From assembly GCF_004339725.1 (NCBI RefSeq), contig NZ_SMGK01000005.1, positions 248,001 to 312,000 on the forward strand: a stretch of 64,000 bases of DNA, written 5' to 3'. A program made the translations under genes and the position numbers. Below, one piece after another: positions 1-7,379 of the stretch. The notes beneath the pieces were generated by a model, which ran no database searches, had not been told where the DNA came from, and saw only the letters and a list, made by a program, of their open reading frames with translations. Each line of letters opens with the position of its first letter. The stretch's first letter is position 1. This stretch comes from Acidipila rosea. GTDB lineage: Bacteria > Acidobacteriota > Terriglobia > Terriglobales > Acidobacteriaceae.

Positions 1-4
1 GGGA

Positions 5-30
5 GCGCAGACGTGAAGACGGGTCTGCGC
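5..30. terminator. Perfect 8-bp inverted repeat, possible terminator
   Basis: GCGCAGAC at 5-12 is the exact reverse complement of GTCTGCGC at 23-30, with a 10-base loop. It lies just past the 3' end of the leftward gene ending at 64, so it could end that operon. There is no T run, so this is only a candidate. Nothing else is visible in bases 1-63. Confidence 0.35.
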
Positions 31-63
31 ACGCGTGGCGCATGGGGTTCTATCGGGCTGAGA

Positions 64-384
64 TCAGATGCGGAGGGGTGGCGGCGAAGAGTTGGCTGCT
101 GCGGCAGGTGGCGATGCAAAGCCGGCAGAGAAGACGGCTGCACAGGGCAGCACAGAGACAAGGCCGAGGAAACACAGACTGTTCAAAGACGAGACAAGAG
201 TGCGCGCGAAGAACTGGACGACGGCGAGCGTGAAGCAAACACCGAGCACGATGCAGAAGCCGCGCATCTCGGTGTCGTTTACAGGGATGACGAAGGGGTC
301 CCAGCGATCGAAGGCTTCGACGAGGGGAGTCAAGACTGCTGCAGCTGCGATGGTGAAGGCTACGAGCTGGAGCAGTCTCTTCAA
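64..384 (-). CDS. Small membrane protein of unknown function
   Basis: The product is 106 residues with two or three hydrophobic segments (about residues 5-20, 42-60 and 68-90) and a short Pro/Ala-rich tail, so it is probably an inner-membrane protein. The start is a TTG with the purine-rich GCGGGAA just upstream; the only internal ATG would remove the first hydrophobic segment. It begins 24 bases after the stop of the TonB receptor gene and runs the same way, so the two are probably co-transcribed. I recognise no domain. My impression is that similar short proteins follow TonB receptor genes in other acidobacteria, but I could not check this. The role is unknown; assistance to the receptor system is an inference from position only. 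Confidence 0.6.
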   Translation of the reverse strand: MKRLLQLVAFTIAAAAVLTPLVEAFDRWDPFVIPVNDTEMRGFCIVLGVCFTLAVVQFFARTLVSSLNSLCFLGLVSVLPCAAVFSAGFASPPAAAANSSPPPLRI

Positions 385-408
385 GGTTTCCCGCTATTGC
401 TTAGATGG

Positions 409-3030
409 TTAAAACTCCAGCTTGAGTTGCGCGACATAGCCGCGGGGAGCGACGAAGTGCGTGCCGCTGAAGGTTGAGAGGAAATTGTAGAGCGCGAGCT
501 TGTTGGTGAGGTTGGTCACAGTGAAGGTCGCGTTGAGCTTGTAGCGATCGTGGCGCAGGAGGTTGTCGTAACCGGCGGCCATGTCAAAGAGGTTGCGGGG
601 AGCGATGCGCGGCGGATTGCGATCGGGGTTCTCCGTGCCCGGTGCAGGGATGCTGAGCAGGGGCGAGGAGAGCAGATTGGGAGCGCAGGAGGTGAGTGGC
701 GCATCAAGGGTGGCGCGCTGGGCGCCGCAGGTGAGCTTGATCTGATTCTGCTGGTCGGGGGTGAGGTAAGCGAGACTGACCGGCGTCGTGGTGTCGGTGG
801 CAAAGGGCGCATTGCCGGCCACCATGCCGCTCTCGTAGTTCCAGGTGAAGCTGTACCAGGGCAAATCGGGTTTGGGCTGGTACTGGACGTTGGTGGTCTG
901 CTGGAAGTTCTGGTCGTGGTCGATGCGGAAAGGCTCGTAGGAGGTGATGCCGCTGGGGTTGTTGAAGAGGATGCCGCCGACCTCAGGACCGAAAAAGCGC
1001 GAGCGGGCATGGCCCATGACCGAGTAGGCGGAGACGCCGTGGGTCTGGGGCATGGTGAGACGAAGGTCGAAGCCGTCGATCTTGGATTTGCGCCACTGAA
1101 TGGGGAAGGTCAGAGGCGTGTTGAGCAGGACGTCGAAGTCGTAGTCGCCCTTGGTTTCCTTCCAGAAGTATTCGGCATCGAGGATGAGGAACTTGCCGAA
1201 GCCCTGTTCAAAGCCGGTGTTGTACTGGTTGCGGGTTGCGGGCTTGAGGGCGTGCTGGCCGAAGGCTCCTACGTTCTGCGCGAGGCCGCCGCTGCCGGTG
1301 GAGCTGGAGAGGACGAGGTTCTCGTTATACGGCGTGGGCATGAGGCGCGAGTAGCCGAGGCGCAGGACGGTGCCGGTTTTCTTGACCTGATAAGTGATGC
1401 CGACGCGGGGTTCGAGCATGTATTTGCGGCTGAGGCCGTTGTAGTTGTCGCCGCGTACTCCGAGGAGGAACTGCCACTGTTTGACGGTGATGGTGTCCTC
1501 ACCGTAGAGGGCTTCTTCCTTGATGTCGGTGTGGCCCTGGAAGCTGAAGAGCTGACCGCCGCGGGTCAGATCATAGGCGAGGAGGCCGGGTTGAAAGTTG
1601 GGATTGGGGTCATAGCCGCTGGCGGCGCAGTTGGCAGGCGAGCTGACGCCGGGCGCGACCACGGGGGTGCCGGTCGAGTCGACGCAGACGGCGTTGTAGG
1701 TGGGGCTGGTTACGCCGACGGAGAAGTTCTCATTGAGGAAGGTGTGGTTGAAGTCCGCGCCGAACTTGGCGTTGTTGATGCCCTTCGAGTAGGAGTAATC
1801 CACCTTGATGCCGACGTTGCGCAGCATGCGGTCCTGGGCGAGGGTGGCAGGCGTATCGCTGAAGATGTCGTGGCTAGGGTAGTAGTGGGCGTTGTCCTGG
1901 CGCATGTATGGGTTGACGCTGAGTACGCCTGTGGTGCCGACGATGTGCGTCCAGAAGGGCGCGACGTTGTAGCTGAAGATCTGGGAGCGCTGATCCTGTC
2001 CGGCGGCCTGCTGGTCGTACTGGTTGGGAACATCGAACCAGGAGCGCGAGAGGGACAGGTTGAGGTGAATGCTGTCGGCGGCAGTCGGGGCCACGTCGAA
2101 GCGGTTGAAAAGGGCTTCACTGTTGCCGTAGGAGTGGAGGATGGCGAACTCGGGCGTGTCAAGATAGCGGCCGCTGTTGGCGCCGTCGATGGCGGTGAAG
2201 TTGCCCATGCGCGAAGAGCCGATACCCATGGAGGCATCCAGAGTGCTGGAACCGAAGGAGCCGTAGCTGGCGGAGACATCGCCGGTGGGGTGGGTGTTGC
2301 CGAGGCCGGATTTGGTGGTGGTGCGTGCGACGAGGCTGGCCTTGTCGCCGTACTCGGGGGGGATTACGCCCACGATGACCTGCATGGACTGGATGGAGTT
2401 CAGCGAAATCTGGTTGGAAAAGGTCTTGCTCTGCTGGTCGCTGACGGGCTGGCCATCAATGGAGTAGGTGGTGTCGGAGTGTTCGCCGAGGGGATGGAAC
2501 ATGCCGTTCGAGTCGGCGGTGATGCCGGGGCTGCCCAGGGTGATGGCCGAGCTGACGCCGGTGCTGCCGGAGATCATAGGCAGCTTGTCGCTCATGGCGG
2601 TGCCGAGGTCCGTCTCATTGATGGCGCTTTTGTTGACGATGTCGTTCGAGTCTGCCTCGACGGTGACGGTGGTGGTCGCCTGCGCGATTTTGAGCGCATA
2701 GGTGCGGTTGATGGCGACGGGCGAGGAGATGTCGATGTCGTCAGAGAACGGGTCAAAGCCGGTGGCCTTGACGGTGAGGTGGTAGTGGCCGAAGCCAAGA
2801 TTGAGAAAGCTGAAGGCTCCGTTGGAGTCGCTGACGGAGGTCTTCTCGAAGCCGCTCATGAGGTTGTGCACCTCGACGACTGCTCCTGGAACGACTGCGC
2901 CCGTGGAATCAGTGATGGTGCCGGTGAAGGTGCCTGCCGTGCTGGCTGGCTCACCGCTGATAGCGAAGGCCGGCAGCAGGCTGCAGGTGAGAAAAAGGAC
3001 GATGGCGCTCACGTGGCGCTGAAGATTCAT
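409..3030 (-). CDS. TonB-dependent outer-membrane receptor with carboxypeptidase-regulatory-like N-terminus
   Basis: The 873-residue product has a signal peptide (about 1-25), a CarboxypepD-regulatory-like beta-sandwich (about 30-115, with GTITDSTGAVVPGAVVEV), a plug domain (about 130-260) and a long beta-barrel ending in LKLEF, a C-terminal Phe typical of outer-membrane barrels. An ATG at 3030 is preferred over a longer reading frame because AGGAG lies 9 bases upstream and the signal peptide then begins at residue 1. Such receptors import ligands across the outer membrane using TonB energy. The ligand is unknown. The gene just upstream encodes a small His/Cys exported protein of a kind found beside copper receptors in proteobacteria, so a metal ligand is possible. 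Receptor identity is firm; substrate is not. Confidence 0.93.
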   Translation of the reverse strand: MNLQRHVSAIVLFLTCSLLPAFAISGEPASTAGTFTGTITDSTGAVVPGAVVEVHNLMSGFEKTSVSDSNGAFSFLNLGFGHYHLTVKATGFDPFSDDIDISSPVAINRTYALKIAQATTTVTVEADSNDIVNKSAINETDLGTAMSDKLPMISGSTGVSSAITLGSPGITADSNGMFHPLGEHSDTTYSIDGQPVSDQQSKTFSNQISLNSIQSMQVIVGVIPPEYGDKASLVARTTTKSGLGNTHPTGDVSASYGSFGSSTLDASMGIGSSRMGNFTAIDGANSGRYLDTPEFAILHSYGNSEALFNRFDVAPTAADSIHLNLSLSRSWFDVPNQYDQQAAGQDQRSQIFSYNVAPFWTHIVGTTGVLSVNPYMRQDNAHYYPSHDIFSDTPATLAQDRMLRNVGIKVDYSYSKGINNAKFGADFNHTFLNENFSVGVTSPTYNAVCVDSTGTPVVAPGVSSPANCAASGYDPNPNFQPGLLAYDLTRGGQLFSFQGHTDIKEEALYGEDTITVKQWQFLLGVRGDNYNGLSRKYMLEPRVGITYQVKKTGTVLRLGYSRLMPTPYNENLVLSSSTGSGGLAQNVGAFGQHALKPATRNQYNTGFEQGFGKFLILDAEYFWKETKGDYDFDVLLNTPLTFPIQWRKSKIDGFDLRLTMPQTHGVSAYSVMGHARSRFFGPEVGGILFNNPSGITSYEPFRIDHDQNFQQTTNVQYQPKPDLPWYSFTWNYESGMVAGNAPFATDTTTPVSLAYLTPDQQNQIKLTCGAQRATLDAPLTSCAPNLLSSPLLSIPAPGTENPDRNPPRIAPRNLFDMAAGYDNLLRHDRYKLNATFTVTNLTNKLALYNFLSTFSGTHFVAPRGYVAQLKLEF

Positions 3031-3080
3031 GAAAATAGACTCCTGGCTGGATGGAAACGGAAAGCGGAAAAGGCTTGCGT

Positions 3081-3359
3081 TCAGGCCAGGGAGGGTGGGG
3101 GGCGGTTCGAGAGTGACCACTCCCAGAAACGAACCGGAGCAGTTGCGATGCGCGGGATGACAAAGCGCGTGGAATAAGCGATCGCGACGACGGCAGCCGA
3201 TGACCGCGCCGGCATGGCCGAGTGGATGGCCATGCAGAGCTGGCAGTGATCCTGCTGGGTGGGCGTCTCGTGGGAGTGGACAACCTGCAGCGTGGAGGCG
3301 AAGAGCAGCAGCAGCACACAGCCGAACGCAAGGACGCGAATGATTCTGCGTCGCGGCAT
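3081..3359 (-). CDS. Small exported His/Cys-rich protein, DUF2946-like
   Basis: The 92-residue product has a basic N-terminus (MPRRR), one hydrophobic segment (about residues 6-22) and then HSHETPTQQDHCQLCMAIH, a cluster of three His and a CxxC pair that could bind a metal outside the cytoplasm. This pattern resembles DUF2946 proteins, which in other bacteria often sit next to copper-linked TonB receptors. The gene starts an apparent leftward operon, 50 bases upstream of the TonB receptor. I chose the ATG at 3359; a longer frame would begin at a TTG and add 24 residues without an export signal at the very start. The family match is by motif only, and the metal role is inferred. Confidence 0.65.
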   Translation of the reverse strand: MPRRRIIRVLAFGCVLLLLFASTLQVVHSHETPTQQDHCQLCMAIHSAMPARSSAAVVAIAYSTRFVIPRIATAPVRFWEWSLSNRPPPSLA

Positions 3360-3468
3360 GCCAGGCCAGTTAAGGATGCTTGACAATGCTGAGGCTCTCC
3401 ACAGATAGGATATAACAGTGCTCTTAGGCAAATCCCGGCTGAGGGTGAATCGTCGAACAGGAAGCGCA

Positions 3469-4488
3469 ATGATGCTACGGACACGTTTGGTTCTGATTCT
3501 GGCTGTTATCGCCCTGGTGGCGGCGGCTGTAAGCGGTCGGGCGCAGAGCGCGAATCAGAGACTGATCCTCAAGGACGGCTCCTACCAGGTGGTCACGCGC
3601 TACCAGGTGGTCGGTGAGCGGGTGCGCTATATCAGCGCCGAGAGGGGCGGGGACTGGGAAGAAGTTCCAACCGATCTGGTGGACTGGATGGCGACGGATA
3701 AATGGAACAAGGCCCACAAGCCCGGGGCCGACCAGGCCTCAGACGCGCAGCCGCAGGCCCCAGCCTCAGAGAGCGCTGCGGATATCGACAAGCAAGAGCA
3801 GCAGGAAAGGGCAGACGAGCTGGCACGGCAGCCGTTTGTGGCGCCGAACCTGCGGCTGCCGGACGAGAGCGGCGTGTGGGTGATGGATACCTACAAGAAC
3901 ACGCCGGAGCTGGTTCGGCTGGAGCAGAGCAACGGCGATGTGAATCGCGACACGGGCCACAATGTGCTGCGGTCGGCGATCAACCCGTTGGGCGGGGCGA
4001 AGGAGCCGATCCAGATCGACGGAGCGCGGTCAAAGGTGCAGCTGCATGTGAACCTGCCGGAGATCTATGTGAGCCTGGACGGGGGCAGCAATGCGGCGCC
4101 GGACAATGCGATGCCGGTGGATACCCACGGCGCGAGCTCAAAGCAGGAGAAGAACGCCTACAGCTCGCCGGCCAGCCGCTACGCGATTGTGAGGGTGCAG
4201 CCACGGAAGGGCGTGCGGGTGATCGGCGCGGTGAAGATCAGCATGCTGGGCAAGGTCAGCAACTCAGAGGATGTGGTGGAAACGAGCGACCAGGTGCTGC
4301 CCGGCAAGCACTGGATGAAGGTGACGCCGCGCCAGCCACTCAGCTTCGGGGAGTATGCACTCATGGAGCTGCTGGCGCCGGGCGAGGTAAACATGGATGT
4401 GTGGGACTTCGGCGTCGATCCGACGGCTCCGGAAAACAAGAATTCGGTGATGCCGATCAAGAGCTCACGCTCTGACCCTGGGCAGTAG
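3469..4488 (+). CDS. Secreted protein of unknown function
   Basis: The 339-residue product begins MMLRTRLVLILAVIALVAAA, a clear Sec signal peptide ending near the Ala-Gln at residues 25-26. The mature part opens with a small basic/aromatic domain (LILKDGSYQVVTRYQVVGER), followed by a Gln/Ala/Glu-rich linker (about 85-120) and a beta-rich region of about 200 residues. AGGAAG lies 4 bases before the first ATG, with a second ATG directly after it. I do not recognise a characterised family. The gene stands alone, divergent from the His/Cys protein gene and convergent with the AraC regulator gene, so context does not reveal its job. It is a real gene by its signal peptide and start signals. Confidence 0.75.
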   Translation: MMLRTRLVLILAVIALVAAAVSGRAQSANQRLILKDGSYQVVTRYQVVGERVRYISAERGGDWEEVPTDLVDWMATDKWNKAHKPGADQASDAQPQAPASESAADIDKQEQQERADELARQPFVAPNLRLPDESGVWVMDTYKNTPELVRLEQSNGDVNRDTGHNVLRSAINPLGGAKEPIQIDGARSKVQLHVNLPEIYVSLDGGSNAAPDNAMPVDTHGASSKQEKNAYSSPASRYAIVRVQPRKGVRVIGAVKISMLGKVSNSEDVVETSDQVLPGKHWMKVTPRQPLSFGEYALMELLAPGEVNMDVWDFGVDPTAPENKNSVMPIKSSRSDPGQ

Positions 4489-4496
4489 TGCTGCCC
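4480..4496. terminator. Hairpin between convergent genes
   Basis: GGGCAG at 4480-4485 pairs exactly with CTGCCC at 4491-4496 around a 5-base loop that contains the stop codon of the rightward gene. It sits in the 9-base gap between two convergent genes, so it could act in both directions. No strong T run follows. Confidence 0.45.
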
Positions 4497-4497
4497 C

Positions 4498-5418
4498 TCA
4501 CATGCCTGCGGCTGCTTTGGCGCGGTCCGGATCAGTCTCACGGCGGCGGCGCCACTGGGTAGGCGTGAGACCGGTGTGGCGCTTGAAGACCTGCATCATG
4601 TAAAACTCGCTCGAGAAATGCAGCCTCTCCGCAATCTCCTTGAGCGGCAGGTCGGTCTCGATCAGCAATCGCTTGAGCCGTGCGGTGCGGGCATTCTGGT
4701 GAAACCTGTCGGGCGAGTTGCCGAAATATTTTGTAAATTCGCGGCGGAAGGTGCTGTAGCTCATTCCGAAGCGGCGGGCTAGCCGGGCCAGTTCAACGTC
4801 TATCTCGGGATTCATGCGGAGATAGTCGCCGGCTTCGTGAAGTCGCTTGTCGCGGCTGGAGCTCAGGCTCGCGTGGGCGGAATTTTCAGGAGCAGAGAGC
4901 AGCCGCGAAAGAAGCAAATGGCATAGCGCGGCGGTCTCCAGCGGATTTCTGAGCGTCTGCGGGCGAGCCAGGCGAAGCATTTCCTCAAAGAGCGGCAGAA
5001 CCAGGCGCTCATTCTCCGAGAGCAGGAGCGGTTTTTGCGGGCGGATGAAGTTGGCTTTTCTCCATGACTCCGCGAGGCTCCCCTGGAAGGTCACCCAGTA
5101 TTCTTCCCATCCGGACGTCTTCTCTGGCCGGTAGCGGTGCCACTCGCCGGGGAAGAGCATGAGGCAGTCGCCGGCGTGAATGTCGCGCGCGGACTGATGT
5201 GCGGACTCAAAGATTCCAGAGCCGTTCAATATGTAGAGGATGGCGAACTCCTCGAGAATCCTTCCTCGCTCCCACTGGAAGTCATAACCTGCAGGATGTG
5301 CGACCGGAGGATACGGTCCGTTTGCTCGAACGGTGGCATGGCCGACTCCGGTGACGTAGAGCCCCCAGGCTTTTTCCCTGCTGCTCGGCGTGATGTAGTG
5401 ACTGACCTGGCTTGCCAT
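4498..5418 (-). CDS. AraC-family transcriptional regulator with cupin sensor domain
   Basis: The 306-residue product has an N-terminal AraC-type cupin region (about 25-150, with HAGDCLMLFPGEWHRYRP), which binds small sugars in this family, and a C-terminal double helix-turn-helix (about 200-295, with LARRFGMSYSTFRREFTKYF and LHFSSEFYMMQVFKRHTGLTPTQWRR). It is divergent from the operon beginning with the PhyH-like gene, with 118 bases between them. The likely role is sugar-dependent activation of the neighbouring rhamnoside genes, as RhaS/RhaR do in enterobacteria; that link is inferred. A perfect 10-base palindrome lies 5 bases upstream of its start codon. Confidence 0.9.
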   Translation of the reverse strand: MASQVSHYITPSSREKAWGLYVTGVGHATVRANGPYPPVAHPAGYDFQWERGRILEEFAILYILNGSGIFESAHQSARDIHAGDCLMLFPGEWHRYRPEKTSGWEEYWVTFQGSLAESWRKANFIRPQKPLLLSENERLVLPLFEEMLRLARPQTLRNPLETAALCHLLLSRLLSAPENSAHASLSSSRDKRLHEAGDYLRMNPEIDVELARLARRFGMSYSTFRREFTKYFGNSPDRFHQNARTARLKRLLIETDLPLKEIAERLHFSSEFYMMQVFKRHTGLTPTQWRRRRETDPDRAKAAAGM

Positions 5419-5422
5419 AAGC

Positions 5423-5432
5423 TTTGATCAAA
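5423..5432. promoter_or_regulatory. Palindrome in the araC-phyH divergent intergenic region
   Basis: TTTGATCAAA is a perfect 10-base palindrome in an AT-rich patch between the AraC regulator gene and the divergent dioxygenase gene. It could be an operator for the divergent promoters. AraC proteins more often bind direct repeats, so the binding protein may be a different one. Confidence 0.3.
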
Positions 5433-5536
5433 AGTTATATATTGCCGGTCAAATTGTCGATGGCTTAACGAGCCGCGGCAAGCGTAAGGTGTTCCTCGCT
5501 AGATTTTTTGCATTCTGTGAAGCGAGGAAAATCGCC

Positions 5537-6457
5537 ATGGCAACACTCAGCGCGGTACCGGAGATGTATTCGTGTGGTCATAAATTGGATGACGGGGAGG
5601 AGCAGCTGGGGCAGCTGGCGCCCACGGATGACGCGGGCGCTCCTCGCGAACAGCTTCAGGCGCGCATGGCGGAGGATGGCTACCTGTTTCTTCGCGGGTG
5701 CTTAGACAGGGACGAAGTTCTTGCGGCACGGCGGCACGTGCTGGAGCAGCTGTCGAAGGAGGGGCAACTCGATCCCGCCGCCCCGCTGATGGAGGGAGTG
5801 CCAAAACCCGGGACGAAGCTCTTCTTTCATCCCGAGCTTGCGCAGAAGAATAATCCTCCGCTGCAGCATCTGCTCTACCACCCGGAAGGCAGACTGATGA
5901 GGTTCTTCTCGTCGTTTCTGGGTGGCGATGTGCTCCACTTCGATTTCACCTGGTTGCGGTGTATCTCGCCGGGGCTGGGTACGCCCAGCCATTGCGACAT
6001 CGTCTACATGGGTCGCGGCACTCGTAAGCTCTATACCGCGTGGACGCCACTGGGCGATATCGACTTTCAGATGGGCGGGCTGATGATCCTGGAGGGAAGC
6101 CACAGGAACGAGCAGCTGCAGAACACCTACGGCCAGCGAGATGTCGACGCGTATTGCACGAACAGGCCGGACGACCCGGCGAAAGAGGCCAGAGGCCTGA
6201 ACGGGTGGCTCTCTGAAGACCCGAATAAGATACGCAGAAGTCTGGGAGGACGCTGGCTGACTGCGGAATATGCGGCGGGAGATGTGGTGATCTTCTGCAT
6301 GGATATCGTTCATGGCGGAATGGATAACCGCTCTCCCCGGCTCAGGATCTCTTCTGACTCGCGATATCAACTTGCGAGCGAGCCGGCCGATGAGAGATGG
6401 ATCGGGGAAAATCCGCCGGGGCACAGCTCTGCAGGAAAGCGTGGACGCATCTGCTAG
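5537..6457 (+). CDS. Phytanoyl-CoA dioxygenase (PhyH) family oxygenase
   Basis: The 306-residue product has the double-stranded beta-helix signature of Fe(II)/2-oxoglutarate oxygenases: the His-x-Asp pair at about residues 152 and 154 (PSHCDIVY), the distal His near 259 (DIVHGGMDNRSP) and a downstream Arg suited to binding 2-oxoglutarate. GAGGA lies about 8 bases before the ATG at 5537; a longer frame from 5489 has no better start. It is the first gene of a rightward operon with a TIM-barrel protein (2-base gap) and a giant glycoside hydrolase. The substrate is unknown. The setting suggests a sugar, sugar acid or plant aglycone rather than phytanoyl-CoA. Family assignment is solid; the reaction is inferred. 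Confidence 0.82.
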   Translation: MATLSAVPEMYSCGHKLDDGEEQLGQLAPTDDAGAPREQLQARMAEDGYLFLRGCLDRDEVLAARRHVLEQLSKEGQLDPAAPLMEGVPKPGTKLFFHPELAQKNNPPLQHLLYHPEGRLMRFFSSFLGGDVLHFDFTWLRCISPGLGTPSHCDIVYMGRGTRKLYTAWTPLGDIDFQMGGLMILEGSHRNEQLQNTYGQRDVDAYCTNRPDDPAKEARGLNGWLSEDPNKIRRSLGGRWLTAEYAAGDVVIFCMDIVHGGMDNRSPRLRISSDSRYQLASEPADERWIGENPPGHSSAGKRGRIC

Positions 6458-6459
6458 CC

Positions 6460-7323
6460 ATGCAGTCTTCCTTACGAGAGAAGCGGCTGCGAATAGGCCT
6501 GACCTATAACAGCGTGGCAGATCTTCCTGCTCATTCGGAGGGTCATCAGAAAGATAGCGAAGCTATCTATTCTGCGGCTGCGAAGGTGGGCTATGAGGCG
6601 ATGCAGGGTGGCTCAGCCCGATTGTGCAAAGCCTATGGGCTGCAGATTATCGGGAGCGGCGTGGTGCCTGCACCTGCCGATGCTGAGGCATTTGTAGAGC
6701 ACTGGAAGAGGCAGGGAGCGATTGCGGCTACGTGCATCGCGGGCTACGGCTATGAGTCCGACGGGGAGATAGATGCGCTGGCTGGATTGATAACGCATCT
6801 TGCAGCCACTTATAACCTTCCGGTTTACATCGAGACCCATCGAGGCTCCATCACCCAGGATGCATGGCGTACGGTCGAGTTGACCAAGCGTGTTCCATCG
6901 ATACGGTTCAATGGTGATTTCTCCCACTGGTTTACCGGGCAGGAGATGCCCTATGGAGATTTCGACGAGCGGCTGAATCGACTGAAGCCTGTCTTCGAGC
7001 GGGTGCGCTTTCTGCATGGCCGCATCGGCAATCGCTGCTGCATGCAGGTGGATATCGGGGAGGGACTGGAACATCCATCAATCCCCTACTTTCGCAGTTT
7101 CTGGGTGAGAGCTATGACCGGCTTCCTGAAGGCGTATGACTCCGGCAGAGACTTATGGTTTTGCCCGGAGCTGCTGGGGAGCGAGTATCAGTATGCCCAC
7201 CTGGCATCGAATGAGTACGGAGATGTTGTCGAGCAGAGCGATCGGTGGAGGCAGTCCACGGTGCTGGTGCGACTGGCAAAGAGCTACTTTGCGGAAGCAG
7301 TTGCAGGAGTGAACAAGATTTGA
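6460..7323 (+). CDS. Xylose-isomerase-like TIM-barrel protein
   Basis: The 287-residue product resembles sugar phosphate isomerase/epimerase TIM barrels. Candidate metal ligands at the ends of successive strands include Glu in VYIETHRG, Asp/His in FNGDFSHW and His in FLHGRIG. These enzymes isomerise or epimerise free or phosphorylated sugars using a divalent metal. I start it at the ATG at 6460, two bases after the PhyH-like stop; an in-frame ATG at 6397 would overlap that gene by about 60 bases. Both the sequence IGLTYN near residue 12, as a first strand, and the tight spacing favour 6460. The substrate is unknown, and the setting suggests a deoxyhexose derivative. It is too divergent for me to name a specific isomerase. 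Confidence 0.75.
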   Translation: MQSSLREKRLRIGLTYNSVADLPAHSEGHQKDSEAIYSAAAKVGYEAMQGGSARLCKAYGLQIIGSGVVPAPADAEAFVEHWKRQGAIAATCIAGYGYESDGEIDALAGLITHLAATYNLPVYIETHRGSITQDAWRTVELTKRVPSIRFNGDFSHWFTGQEMPYGDFDERLNRLKPVFERVRFLHGRIGNRCCMQVDIGEGLEHPSIPYFRSFWVRAMTGFLKAYDSGRDLWFCPELLGSEYQYAHLASNEYGDVVEQSDRWRQSTVLVRLAKSYFAEAVAGVNKI

Positions 7324-7379
7324 AGCCGGCGGGGTATGTAGTTGGCTGCCGCAATATTTGCAGGCTAAGAGGAATACGG

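Noticed and set aside
550..3177. 875-codon open frame on the plus strand
   Set aside because: It lies opposite the TonB receptor gene, its product is Gly/Val/Glu/Asp-rich with no domain or signal, and the minus frame gives a clear receptor. It is a shadow of a high-GC gene.
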